DNA of 39,336 nucleotides from Monosiga brevicollis MX1 (lineage: Eukaryota; Opisthokonta; Choanoflagellata; Craspedida; Salpingoecidae). Shown here piece after piece: positions 22,920 to 35,738 of this stretch. The notes under the pieces were generated by a model, which did no database searches, was not told where the DNA came from, and saw only the letters and a list, made by a program, of their open reading frames with translations. The position numbers and the translations under genes were made by a program. The stretch spans positions 428,380-467,715 of the forward strand of contig NW_001865069.1 of the NCBI RefSeq assembly GCF_000002865.3, in the 5' to 3' direction. Positions within the stretch are counted from its first letter, which is position 1. Every line of letters starts with the position of its first letter.

Positions 22920-23812
22920 ATGACGACTGGCAGCATTCGGTGTGTAGCGACGTCTTCTGTGCACCCTTTTTGACTTGTTCGCCTGCTCGGCTGGTCGACA
23001 AGCTGCGCCCGACATCTCGACTCTTTTTAGCTTCTGTCTTGATGTGCCGGCATTTATCGCTGGTTCTCATGACACCTTTCAAATCATATCCAAAATGCAG
23101 GCTTTTCGCCAAGGCGAAGTTTGTCGGCTTCCGCCGTAGCCGGAAGAACCAGCAGGTCGGCACTTCGCTCCTGAACATCGAGGGCTGCCACAACCCCGAG
23201 GACGCCAAGGTTAGTTGGTTGACTTATCAGCATGGGGAGAGCCGTGCGTGGATGCCAACCATTTTCCCTGTGACATGGTCGTGGGCATGTCCAGTCACTA
23301 TACCCACAGTCAAAGTGGCATCTTTCTTTTTTCCTCATTTGAATGCCGATCAACGATTCCGCTCATTTTTTGACCCTGTTTCTCTCGCTCTCGTAATGTC
23401 TCGCACGCTTGTGTGTCCTTGTGTGTCGGGTGGGTTGGGGTTGCTGCGTGGCTCAGTTCTACCTCGGCAAGCGTGTCGCCTACGTGTACAAGGGCCAGAA
23501 GGCTGACAAGAAGGGTTCCACCACCCGCGTCATCTGGGGTAAGGTGACCCGCACCCACGGCAACTCTGGTGCCGTCCGTGCTCAGTTCAAGTCGAACCTG
23601 CCCCCCTCTGCCATCGCTTCGCAAGTCCGTGTCGTAAGTATCTTGCTTTTGGCCAGATTTTCCACCCAGGCCTGTGCTTTTCTTTGAGCAGCTTATTCCG
23701 TCCTGCCAAACCCATTTTTGGCCGCATTGCTTCTGGAAACCCCGACGCCTCACGAATGATGATCCTCTTCTTTCTTATCCACTTGTAGATGCTGTATCCT
23801 TCCCACATCTGA
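22920..23812 (+). CDS. RPL35A: Large-subunit ribosomal protein eL33 (RPL35A)
   Basis: 60S ribosomal protein eL33. Exons: 22920-22939, 23101-23209, 23457-23633, 23789-23812; phases close at 109 residues, the family length. The first exon encodes only MTTGSI plus two bases of the next codon and the last only MLYPSHI plus stop, so the ends are easy to miss in a gene search. Body: [65 protein letters not shown] (the invariant core), [14 protein letters not shown], then VRVMLYPSHI. Codon use is strongly biased to C/G third positions (AAG, CTG, GTC), more than in neighbouring genes, as expected of a highly expressed gene. A pyrimidine-rich leader precedes the ATG. Converges with BuGZ. Confidence 0.97.
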
Positions 23813-24085
23813 TTCTGCAACTATGGCACTGATTTTCTAAAGCCCTGGAATTGATGCCGATTCTTGGTTTTTGGCTAGCTCGTTTGATTCTTGGTGGTCT
23901 TGTGAGCCATCACCCACCTCAAAGCACAGCGTTGGAGCATGTCTTTCGGTTTTGTCGGATGATTGCACGCCACAACTTGAAATAGGGACGATTCTGTAAG
24001 AAGGGGTTTCGTCACATATCAACTTTACAGTCAGGCAGGATAGCAAAAGCCGAGGAGAACAAGAACATATGCGAGTGGCGAGACA

Positions 24086-25912
24086 CTACACGTATTGGGC
24101 CATGGCTGCTCGCATTTCCTCCTGAGTTGACAAAGCACCGGTTGTGAGAGACAGGACGACGGAGACAGAGAGCACAGAGGAACAAAAAGAAGCAGAAGAA
24201 GAGGAAGAAGGGGCTAACGCAAACGAGTGCACTGACCAAGGAAAGTTCCGAGTCGGGATGCTGAATCTTGCTCTCTCCCACCAGGATGAAGCTCTGTGTG
24301 GTCATGCAAAAGCGCACCGGCAGTGTAAGCCATTGGTAGGGGTGATTCACATGCTGCAGAACAGAGCCTGTGGAGGCTGTTGTGCGTACCCCAGCAACTC
24401 CGTTGGCCGGTGTTGTCGAGGCCACCGGTGTTGTCTGTCCCGGTCCTGTCAGTGCACGGCAGCATGGGAAGGGAGGTCGTTGAGCGAGTTCGTTAAGCTG
24501 CACGTAACAGTCATGGTTTGATGGTACACACCAGAAGGCAAGGGCGGCGGTGCCTGTTGCTGCGGTTGGGCTTGTGGTGGTTGTGCTTGCTGCTGCTGCT
24601 GTGGCGGTGGCTGCTGCTGCTGCTGCTGTGGCGGCGGTGGTGGTTGTTGATGCTGCGGCGGGGGAATGGGCGGACCGGAACTAGCAGAGGTTGGTCCGGG
24701 GGCGTAGGAGGCCGGCGGAGCACTTGGAGGGCCACTCGAAGCTACAGGCGGCGCGCCCGATCCTGGCGGCGGCGCATAGCCACTGACTGGTGGGGGCATG
24801 GGGGGCATGCGGGCACCAGGTGGACCGGGCGGCATGGGGTATCCTCCTCCTGGTGGGCCATATGGAGCCCCATAGGGAGGGCGTGGACCGCCAAAGGGCG
24901 GGCCTCCTGGGTACATGCCCGGAGGGGGAGGGCCGCCATAGTGAGGGCCTGGGTAGGCCCCTGGAGGTGGGCCGTACATGCCCGGGGGTGGCATGGGCGC
25001 TCCATAGGGAGCTCCCGGGTAGGGCATGGGGGGTGCACCCGGTGGTGGGGGATAGCCAGCGCCAGAGGCCGGGGGAGGTGGAGGGCCACCACCAGGCCCC
25101 ATCGGGTAGCCCGTGGCACCGGGAGGCGGCGGAGGCGGGGCTCCAGCTCCCGTGGGTGGTGGCGGTGGCACACCTGCGGCCTCTTCAGCACTCTCTTTGG
25201 CCCGCTTTGCAAGACGCTCTGCGCATCAAACACAGCCAGTGTCGGGGGAGGAGGCGTTTAAGAATCGTGTGAGGATGAGCGCAGTACTCGGGGCAAAGGG
25301 TCAATGCACCGACACGTGCTCGCACTGGTGTTGTGAGTTTGTGTAGGCTGTACCTGCGTTCTTCTGCTGTTGAAGTTGAGCGGGGATGCCGGCTATGCCA
25401 AACACCTCAAGCTCTGGGTCCTCACGCCCGGGTAGGGAGTTGGGGACCTCCTTAACCTAGGATTCGGCCGGGGCAGCGGGGGTGGACATAGACGCGGAAG
25501 CGTGAATGTGGGGGTTGGACGACCAAACTTGCTTGGCCGCATGCGAGTGAGGTCAAGTGAGGGAGGCGGCCAAAAGATCGTACATCTTCCTTGTGAACCT
25601 GCATGCAATGCACCACCAGCCCACTGGCCGTGTATAATTTGCGGCTGCAGAGGTGGCACTTGAAATGCTTTGCCTTTTGATGTTGAATGAGGACTTCTTC
25701 ATTATCAAACTCTCGCTCGCAGTAGTAGCACCTAAGCACAGTCGTGGCGCGACCGTGAAGCCAAGATGAAGACCCAAGTTCGTGCGCTAGGCAGGCCCGA
25801 GACCTGCTGATGTTCGGAACAGCAGCACAGGGTGATTATTTTCAGAGCGTAGCACCTACCAAATCACATTAATGGGCTCATCGGCCTTGGACTTCCTCTT
25901 CTTGCGCCCCAT
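24086..25912 (-). CDS. ZNF207: BuGZ/ZNF207 spindle-assembly zinc-finger protein
   Basis: Homologue of BuGZ, which binds and stabilises BUB3 at kinetochores and binds spindle microtubules. Minus-strand exons: 25860-25912, 25584-25731, 25354-25456, 24532-25218, 24390-24445, 24237-24293, 24086-24121; phases close at 379 residues (human about 478). It starts MGRKKRKSK. Two C2H2 fingers follow: [22 protein letters not shown] and [22 protein letters not shown], nearly identical to the animal signature, then [22 protein letters not shown] (also conserved). The middle 230 residues are Pro/Gly/Tyr-rich with poly-Gln, the low-complexity region that drives phase separation in animal BuGZ. The C-terminus [19 protein letters not shown] matches the GLEBS (BUB3-binding) motif with its key EE pair. 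The protein stops right after it, whereas animal BuGZ continues with a Pro-rich tail. Head-to-head with PSMA1. Confidence 0.95.
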
Positions 25913-26280
25913 GGCGTCCCGGTTCCCAACGCTCGGGTCAGAAAGCCGGCAACGACCCACACCCAGCTGATGGAGCACACAGCGAGCTGACTGAGATTGA
26001 AATGAAAAGAGAGAGAGAGAGAGCAGAGAGAGAGCAGAGAGAGAGAGAGCGCAGAGAGGTGCACATAGTGCTACCAACTGTTAGTATTGTCCTCTTGCCG
26101 CTTTTGCGGCGTTCGGAAGGAACGGACAGTTGGTAGCGGCCACTGAACCAAGGAGTAAATGTACTTATTGTAGTGAAATGAAGAGCTTTTGCTGGATGTT
26201 ATAGGTGATGTTGCTATCAAAGGCCATGGTTGATGTAGAAACATGAGAGGAAGTTGAAGGAGAGAGATGAAGAGAGAGAC

Positions 26281-26319
<39 letters not shown>

Positions 26320-26536
26320 CAGAGAGAGTTTGAATTGCCTCCTCTGCTCGGCTTCACTGCGCGGCAACACACACACGCACACACACGCACTGGGCGCTTG
26401 CTGGACTGACGCTGGACTGCGGTTGCTGCGGGCTTGTCAACCGGCCCGAGGTTCTTGGCGCGTGCGCTTTTTCTCGGCTGCTTGTTGAGAAGTACTGGGA
26501 CCTTCCTCAGCGGTCCGGACTACCTCGACTGCCACC
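25913..26536. promoter_or_regulatory. Shared divergent promoter region, BuGZ/PSMA1
   Basis: 624 bp between the two start codons, with no coding seen. GA microsatellites at about 26010-26056 and 26259-26328, and an (AC)n-like block at about 26366-26390. A Kozak-like gccaccATGG lies at the PSMA1 start. Role as a bidirectional promoter is inferred from position. Confidence 0.55.
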
Positions 26537-28385
26537 ATGGTACGTTTGAGTCAGTGGGTTTTCTGTGGCTTCATGTGTGATGTGTCACTTGGTGCAGCTG
26601 TGGTGCTTGGCGGGGCGCCGCTGCGCCGCTGCGCATGCCCAGTCCTGAAGGGAGGGTTGATATGTGTGGTTGCGTGCGAGCATGGGTCTTGAGGCTCTGC
26701 CACTCACTCTTGCTTGCGCCGCTGACCGGGCTCGCTTAGTTTCGCAACCAGTATGATGGTGATGTCGTGACCTGGAGCCCCCAGGGTCGCATCCACCAGA
26801 TTGAATACGCCATGGAAGCCGTCAAGCAGGTCAGCGGGCGGTCAAGGCTTATCACGTCCATGTTCCCGTGCAACAGACAGAAAGCGGGGACACAACTTGG
26901 GGGCTTAACTGCCTGCCAGGTTGTGACGATGGCCTCGTTCCTCACCACCGTCGCATGTTGTTGTCAACAGGGCTCGGCTTGCGTTGGTGTCAAAAACCAA
27001 ACACACGCCGTTATCGTTGCACTCAAGGTACGGGGCCCAGGCTCTGCTCCCAAGTCAAGCCCCCTATGTGTGCGCCTCATGTTTGTCCTCACTCCAATCG
27101 CCTGTGTCCACCTTGCACAGCGCTCGCCGTCAGAGCTCTCCTCCTTCCAACAGAAGGTGTTTGAGTTGGACCAACATGCCTGCATGGGCATTGCTGGCCT
27201 CTCCTCAGACGCGCGTTCTCTTGCGTACGTGTGTTCACCGCACAGCACTTTGTTGCGCTCACAATTTCCGCCTGCTTGTCGCTGTTGTGCTCACCGCACA
27301 ACTGTCTTGTCCCGGTTCGCAGCCGCTTTCTGCGTGAGCAGTGCTTCGAATTTCGCTGGGCCTACGATGAAGACATGCCTCTTTCTCGCCTTGTCAACGC
27401 GGTTGGCGACAGTAAGTCGTGTATCTTTGCCTATTTTACGCCCCTTGCGCCCCTGCGTTTGCCGTGCATCTTCTGGCCCTGCCTGGTGCCATTGGCCATC
27501 TCCGGCTTGTGGAATCTGGTGCCGGGCCCGCGTCATTGCTTGAAACTCACCACTTGCCATCGACCCGTGCTCTATTCTCATTCTCGATTGCACTTGCTTC
27601 CCCCTTTGCACAGAGATGCAGCGCTGCACGCAGCTTTGGAGCCGTCGCCCCTTTGGTGTGGGTCTCCTGGTGGCTGGCTACGACGTATGTGTGGCAAATC
27701 CACCATTGTTTCCTGGCCTTCTCCACCTCGTTGCTCATGTACCAAAGCACCGTCCTGTGCTCGTTTCTCACAAATCGTCTTGCATCTTTCGACCCCTTCA
27801 GGCCAAGGGTCCCCACATTTATCAGATTGAGCCGTCAGCCAACTTTTTCGACTGCAAAAGCATGGCCATTGGTGCTCGGTCGCAGTCGGCACGCACATAC
27901 CTTGAGCGCAATGTGGAACAAATCAAGTCCTCAGGTCTGTCGACTTGTTGGACGCTCACCATGACCTCCGCTACGTCTCCTCAAAGCAAGCATGATCGTC
28001 TCACCTTTGCTGCGTCTGCCCGTTGGTCTAACGTAGATCGTGAGGGTCTGATCAAGCATGCGCTCTTGGCGCTGCGCGAGTGCTTGCCGAGTGAGAGCTC
28101 ACTGACACAGCAGAACACCACCATTGCCATTGTCGGACAGAACGAAACCGTCACCATCAATGACGATGACAAGGTAGTTGACACTCGTTAACCCACCATT
28201 CGGCCTTATTTGAGTTGTCAGCCTTGTTTTTGCCTCGGCTCCCAGTGCGTTGGGCGTTCACGTTGACAATTGCTTGACACATTTTTTTTTTGTATTCTCC
28301 ATAGGTGCAAGGCTACATTGCACAGCTGGATGACGACGGCACGGCTGGCCAGGCCATGGATGACTCCAGTGCCCAGGGCGAGTAA
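26537..28385 (+). CDS. PSMA1: 20S proteasome subunit alpha type-1 (alpha-6)
   Basis: Non-catalytic alpha-ring subunit of the 20S proteasome. Exons: 26537-26539, 26740-26829, 26971-27027, 27121-27224, 27323-27411, 27614-27684, 27802-27934, 28037-28173, 28305-28385; phases close at 254 residues. Exon 1 contributes only the ATG, followed at once by a GTACGT donor. Exon 2 then gives FRNQYDGDVVTWSPQGRIHQ and IEYAMEAVKQ, the proteasome alpha signature in its PSMA1-specific form. Further landmarks: GVKNQTHAVIVALK, CMGIAGLSSDARSLA, RRPFGVGLLVAGYD, GPHIYQIEPSANFFDCKSMA, IGARSQSARTYLER, LIKHALLALRECLP, and an acidic tail after INDDDK. No catalytic N-terminal Thr is expected in an alpha subunit. Converges with CAND1. 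Confidence 0.97.
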
Positions 28386-28794
28386 AGTGCGAGGGGCTTG
28401 GCTTCCCGTCCACACCGCGTCTTGTCGGCCGCACATGGGTGATGTTGCGGACAATGTGCTATCCCAGCTGGTCGGGCATGTCCTTGTGCTGAGCCTGCAA
28501 CCGGACAGAATCGCTCGGAAAGGAATACAATGTCATATGCGTGCGTCCCGTTTTGTGTTTTACATGTTTGTGTGCGTGTGTCTTCGTGTCTTGTTGCTCC
28601 AAGGGTTGGGCACCGACATTTGTTGGTGCTCTCTTGGTGGCGGAGGAAATCGATTCATTTGTCACAGGCACAATAATGTCACACAATGACCACCGTCCAC
28701 ACATCTCGTCGTGTCCCCATCAAACAACAACATGGCCTCGAGCTTTGAACCACAGATGCTGGGCCCGGGGGCATTGCTTGGCCGGGGTCACCAC
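28386..28794. other. Intergenic between converging PSMA1 and CAND1
   Basis: About 410 bp, no gene seen; should hold both 3' UTRs. GT-rich around 28565-28600. Confidence 0.7.
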
Positions 28795-31700
28795 TCACAG
28801 ACCAATGTCCATGGCAGTGGACGCCCCTTGCGTCAAATGTTGGCTTTGAATGGCCTCCCACTCGCCCTGCAGGTCGCTCTCCTTGACAAAGCTCACGAGG
28901 GAGACAAACTTGTCGTTCTTATCTGCATTTCCAAACCGCATCCATGCAAATTGTCGTCCAAAGCATGAGTGAACCCGCGGTTGACGAAAGACGCCTCGTC
29001 ATGGCCATGGCTGTGGCCAAGCGCACTTACCGCTACCGGGGAGCTTGTTAAGCGCGTTGACAGCGCGCAGAGCACCTCGCTTTAGATCCATGTTCTTCTC
29101 GAGCTCTTGCTGCGTGGACTTTTTCATCTGCACAGACACGAATGAGAGAGCGACACCGGTTCGGTCACAGTGCAAGCCAGATGCACAGCCGAGTCAAAAT
29201 CCCATCAGCAGGCCACGGATGTTCACAAAAGACCGACCTCTGTCTTAATGGTCGCGGCCAAAGCATCGGCAAAGTTGTCCAGTTCTACAGGAGTACGCAA
29301 GCGCATGACAAAACAAAATACGTGCAAGAACATGAGTCCATCGGTGCCTATGTTTGGCTTTTATGCCCACGTTTGGCTTTTATGCCACACACTCACGTTG
29401 CAGCATCTCGAGAGGGAATTTGCTCGTCAATCGAGCCACCATCAAATACATCAGCATCTGCGTGCATCATGGCCAGCAGCACTTTGATGAGTCAACTGTC
29501 CAGGGCTGTGGCCGGCATTGTCCATACAATCGGAGAGGGAGAAAAAGAGGATGCAGACCTTGATATCGTCATGGTCATCAAGTCCCACCAGCACGTGGTT
29601 GAAGAAGGCTGTCACTGAAATGCGCTCCGCAAACACATCCAAAACGGTAAAGAGGCACTCAAAAGCCGCCTACCACAAGATCAATTCCCGTTCGAGGTGA
29701 GCAAAAAGTGGCTCCAGCTAGATGCCCATCAGTGTCACTTGACACTACAAGCCAAAAAACGAACAAACAACAAACAAAATGAAAATTAATACCTTGCGAG
29801 TGTCTAGTCCGTCGTCAATGCGATGCTTGAAGGGGCCCATCTGCACTTCGCGAATGAGCTCTTGGCGGCAGTTGGTCTCGGCATAAACGAGCTGAAGAAG
29901 ACCTGGGCACAAGTGCATCCCAAACAGCATATTTGACTGATGAGCATTTTGCGTTGATCAGAGACACGTCCCCTCCTTGGATACATACCGTCTAGCTGTT
30001 CCAGAACCAGGTAGGGCTTGCGCTGCAACGTAGCGTTGAAAGCCATAATACCAGCCCGGCGCACCAGGTTTTCACTGTCTCCAATATGGCCGAAAAAGGC
30101 CTGCAGGTGCTGCTTGAGCACGCTCTCACCCACTGCGTCGGCCACCCCCACAAATGTTCGCACGGCGTGCAGCTAAAAGGTGCCAGCATCCCCCGAAAGC
30201 AAGGCCATGTTGATGAGCTGCGGTCGCCATCGGCATGACGGGGGGCCAGGCTTGCAACAACGCCACAGGTGCCATTCTTTGCCCTTGGAGTGATCCCAAA
30301 GGGAGGTGTTCAAGTCTTACCGCAGTGGCTCGCACAAAGGCCTCCTCATGCGAAGCCATGCTGACGATCAAGCCAAGCAATCGGGCTGCGTCAACGAGGG
30401 CCAGCTTGCCCAGGCAGTCGGCAACCAAGCTGCGGTTGCTCTATCAAATTCAAATTCAATGAGCGTGCAGTCAACACTCAACACTAGCAATTCTGTCACC
30501 AAGCTACGGAACCGTACCTCTTCAGTGTTGGCGGCATAGGCCTGCAGAACGCTAAGGATGGTGGCAATGTGCGGGCGCAGGGCCTCACAGCCTTCGGCCG
30601 AAGAAGTCTTGTCCGTGATGATCGTCTAAGGACGGGCGGTCACACAACGGCACAATTTACCTGTGAGATTCAGGCCGGCTGGAAGCCAGGCCCGCACGGA
30701 AGCCAATCCTCGCGGCGCCAGGGCTGTACCTTGAATGATCGCAGGAAGAGGTACTGCAACGCGGTGTGAGTTTCAATCTGAGCCAGGATGATGGGCAGGT
30801 ATGCACTCAGATTGCCACAGGCCATGTTGCCCAGCGTTGCTGCCGCGGCTGCTCGTAGTTGGTCATTGTCCGACTCGAAGAGACGAATAATGTGCTCGTG
30901 CACGTCACCAAGCGGCATCAAATCTTGTTTGAAGCCAATCTGCCCATGAAACAAGATGGCATTCAAGGTCAACCATCTTTTCCTCCCGACCTGGGAACGA
31001 TACGCGACAAGGAAGACACGTGCACCAACCTGGGCAATCGCCGACAATGCCACCAACTTCAACGATGCGTTGTCACCCTTGAGGTCTGGATGAGGGGAAT
31101 ACAGGTGTGAGTGTGCGCATTGCGCCAGGGGATGCCAAACAAGATCGGGAAAGCCGATATGAAACACCTGCCAAAAAGCCGGTCTGTGTTCCCATCTATC
31201 AACGTCCGAGCAAGCAAAGACGAGACGTACCCTCAACAAAGCGCTGAACAATTCCGACGCCTTCGTTGGAGTCGTGTGCAACCATGCCGGCAATCACCAC
31301 GCCCACGTTGGTCAAGGCCTGAAGCAGGTTCAGCAAACCAAACAGCAGTCAATGACCGGGCACGTCTTTGCAGAATACAGCCAACTGGATTGGTATTGGG
31401 CTCGCGTAGGTCGGGCTATACCTGTTTGGGAAAGTACAGGCCATCGGCGTTGGGTGCACCAGTGGGTTGTGCGACAGGCTGCACCAATTGAGCAGCCAGC
31501 GTCATCTTTTCAGTTCCAGCAACGCCGCTGGCTGCAGCCGAACCAAACAACGCAGCCGTTGCCTATCATCGGTCACCAAATTTGCAACATCTGCCAGTGA
31601 GCCGCCTCCCTCAATATAGTTTCTTGCGTATGGCACGGGGAAAAATAACGACAGGGAAAAAATAAAGACGACTTCAACTACGACAGCTTTGCAAGCAGCT

Positions 31701-31962
31701 CGCTGGTGACAGACCTTGAGGGCATTGCCTTGCAGGGTGCCTGACAAAAGGAGCTCTTGGCACAGCTGATAAAGGGGAATCTCGTTCTAAAGAGCAAGAA
31801 TGTGTAAGCAACAAGCGCATACAGACCGCTTGAGGTAGGCTGGGGATGCGATGACACCTGTACGTACCAGAAGCATGCCAAAGATTTGTGGCTTGCTTTC
31901 AGCACTCAACCTGACCATGGTGAGCGTCAATGCCAGAATCTATCGGAAATTTTGGGTTGAGT

Positions 31963-32002
<40 letters not shown>

Positions 32003-34173
32003 ATTGCACAGCGTTTGAAATGTCCCATGCAGTGTCGAAAGCCAAGACAAATCCTTACTTGCAAGTCTTGGCCTCGCAAGAGCGTCTTGGCCTCGGTAAT
32101 CAGCGCCACCACGGTATCATCTGGCAAACGAGAACCTAGATAGACCCGATAGGCGCAGGTGCATGCTTTGAGAAATCAAGCATCACAAAATGTCGACACC
32201 AAAGTACGCAGCAATTCCATCGGGACGGCTCGCACCGTAGGTTTTCAAGAGAACATTGATGGTGGTCAATGCTGCCACGGCCAGGCGACGGCCCTTTTTC
32301 TTGAGGTCGCTGCAGAACGTATCCAGTGCTGGCACCAAGATGTGTTCCAAATCAATGTTCAGCGATGATTGGGCAATTGTGGCGATGGCGTCGGCAGCTT
32401 CCACGCGCGTAATCTAAGCATGCATTCACGGTGACCCGACAGTTGGGCCGTGCGCATGGTGTTTTGAGCGGAAGATGCACTGCTTTCGGGGAGAGGTGGG
32501 GTGCTCGAAAAATACACTGAAGAATTGAAAGGATGGACGGCAGCCATAAAAGGGACGTACATCGTTGTCGATGCGCGACATGATGACGTCGAGCAGCTCA
32601 GGCACCATGTCCGTGATGATGTCACCAAAGCGGGCGATGATTTCACCGCCAACTCGCAGACTGCGTTGGCGCACCTCTAAAGCAAAACAAGCAAGCACCA
32701 AAGACCACATGTTGATTAACAGGTGATCTCATGAAACATGGTCTCCAGAGCGGTTGCATGGCGCGACGACGCAAGGCATGTCGCACCTAGGTCCGAGCTG
32801 CTGTCGCGCAAAAGAGCAAAAACGTCTTCCACCAGCTGACGCACAGCCTATTCCAGCCCACATTGCACGGATTTTACATCAACTCCCAATGACGAACGGC
32901 CTTTTAAAAGAAAAAAAAGCAAAACAGACTCAAACGAAATAAAGTATAGCATATCAGAGCAGCGTTGTTGTTTACACACCGACTTGACTGCATCACCACA
33001 CGGCACACCCGTGTTGGAGCGCAGAACGGGCAGCAATACACCAGCAACGCCAATGGCTTGGGCGGTAATCTTGTAGAATGTGTCCTTGATTGCCTTGGAT
33101 AGAATCTGCGTCAAATAGAGCGATGTCGCAAATGTTGTTAAAACTGCCAACAACGCGTCGTGCAGGTTGTCAACGTGTGGCGGGTAGCAAAATTGAGGCG
33201 AGGCTTACCTCGACAATGCTGCCGATGTGGTCTTCAGATGCACTGGCTTGATGAGTCTTGAGCATGCGCGCTAGAAACGTCAATGCCAAGTGCTTGACAT
33301 TGGTTGTGTTGCTCTCATCCCTATATCAAGTCAACCGCCGCATTCGCATGGATTTTGTGACTGGCCAGAGTCATGTGTGATCCACAGATCGTGCAGGTGA
33401 AATGACTGTTGGGCGAAAGACATACGTGAACATGAACTCAATGATCTGCAGGCATGTGCCAAAGGCGTTGGCAAACGCATCTTGAAGTGTTTCGGTCACG
33501 GCCGTGAGGAGCTGAAGCATGGCTTCGCGCACTTTGGGATTCTTGGCCTGATAACAGTAAGCGCATTTTGTGTGGTGTCAAATAAAAAAGCGAAACAAGA
33601 CACACGCAAGCATTTGTGTCCGTGCGTGCGCGAGCATCTCTTGGCTGACCTTGTACTGCTTTTGAAGCGTGCGTAGCACCTTGGGAAGGGTTGCACGGAT
33701 CAAAGCTTGCGAAGGCGAGTCCTCCACGGCCATGGCTAATCAGGCACCTTGGTGAGTGATTGGGGGAGGGATGGCTGGAACCTGGCTGAAAGAGGCTCAG
33801 CAGTACCTGAGGCGTCGCTGGAGTCCTGGCTGCTCAGCTGAACTTGCTTCAGCAACAATTCAAAGGTTGCGAAAATGTCCATGCGCACGTTCTCCTCGCG
33901 TTCTGTCCTCCACACACATGATCAAGCGTGCATCAGCAACCGAGGATCTCCATAGTGACCACGAGTTGGTAAAAGGGCGTACCGCGGAAGCAAGTGGTCA
34001 AAGGGTCGAGAAGGGTGGTGCATAGATCCATCAGCATGTCTGGACGAGTGGTGATGCAAGCACCAAGGCACTTGGCTGCTGCCCGACGAATCTACCATGT
34101 GTGCCGTTTTGTTGAGCCACGACAAACAGTCAGATGCATTACACTCTGAGTGCTTGTGTGTGTACATGCGCGT

Positions 34174-34232
<59 letters not shown>

Positions 34233-35697
34233 AGTTGTTGTCAACATGTGCCAACCTTCCAGCTGGCGTCTTCATCATCGCTGTAATCCTCATCGTCGTC
34301 GCCAAACTCGTCATCCTCATCTTCACCCTAAGCCAGCATCGTGTGGATTGAAAAAGGGAAGTGTGAGCATGGGTGAGGCAGACGCCTCGAAACGCAGACA
34401 AGCAAGTTGGACTGCCAATCGAGACGCACCATCGCATCATCGTCGTCGTCTTCATCGTCGTAGCTGTAGTTGGGGTCGTGTTGCACCATCTCCACGCACA
34501 AAGCCACAGAGGCTGGGTCAAAAGGGAGCGCCACGCCATTTCGAAAGACAGCGGTGAGACTAGTTGCAGGGAAAGCACATCCAGAGCAGCGAGGGTGATG
34601 CTGCTCCAATTTAGACTCACGCTGCGCAAAGGCTGAAAAGGCGGTGGGGGCGTTGCGAGCAAGGCCCTCGAGTGTTTGGAGGCACGCCTCCACGAGCTCG
34701 TCCATTTCTTCCGCTTGGGCCTGATCGAAGAGAACTTGAGAGAGCTCCGTCATGTAGGCTCCGAGACGCAAGGCGCTATGACGACTGCAGGCCGTCACCA
34801 AGCAAGTGAGCACTTCTGTTGAGGCATGCTGGCATAGAGGAATCGCAGCCATGTAGCGGGTAGCAGTGTGTCAACCTGAGAACGTTGAGCGTGGAAATGT
34901 AAATTTGAGCAGCGGGCTGGCCACGCTTCATGGGTTTAAGGTGAGTCAGAATATCTGTCACAATGCCGTCGAACTGTTCATCGGTGACCAAGGGTGCCAG
35001 CGCCGCGAGGCAGGCGATTGTCTGGACGGATCGTTTGGGTCGGATGCATTGCATTTTATGAGCATTCATGCCCCGAATGGTTGGTGCGACTGGAATAAGA
35101 GTATTGACCGCTGACCTTTTTTTGCACAAAGGACCGTTGATGCTTGAGCGTTTGCATGAGGACCTCAGTCATGGTGTTGTGGTGAGGCTGAGCCTCGATA
35201 CCACGGCGTCGCGTGATTTCAATCAACAGATCGAGCGCATCTAGGACCATGTTGTCATTCTCCTGCAGGATACCACGACCGCTGAGCTTGCACCAAGGCG
35301 GGATATTTGACGAGCCGGCGCACTATGGTAGCGTGTACTTAAGGTCCACATACCGAGGTCGTGCAACCCAAAAGGTGTGGGACAATGGCGGCCACGACCT
35401 GCTGAGTTGTGCTTGTACCACTCGGTACCTGAATGATAAGCGTCTTCAGGCCTGTCCGTTCAGAGCATTCCCCAAAACAGGAGGTTCAAAAGTGAGGCTG
35501 GTGGCTTGCCTCGTCACCAGGCGTTTAGGCTCCCCAACGCACCGAGGCCATTGATATCACGTGTCTGGTCATCGCCTTGCAGAAACTGGTTCATAAGAGC
35601 ACTGGCTGTCTCCACCACCAGGGGGCTCAGCAGGCTGGGGATGAGCTCGCCCAAGCTAAGGAGCATGCACATTGCATTGAGAAACAAGAACGAGGTG

Positions 35698-35738
<41 letters not shown>

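Noticed and set aside
24518-25272. Arg/Trp- and Gly-rich plus-strand ORFs
   Set aside because: They are antisense shadows of the Pro/Gln-rich exon of BuGZ.
26767-28191. Long plus-strand ORFs overlapping PSMA1
   Set aside because: They run through introns in mixed frames; the spliced PSMA1 model explains the region with all phases closing.
33209-33321. Second apparent one-base frameshift in CAND1
   Set aside because: Using the acceptor seven bases further in (exon 33209-33314) restores phase on both sides without any base change.
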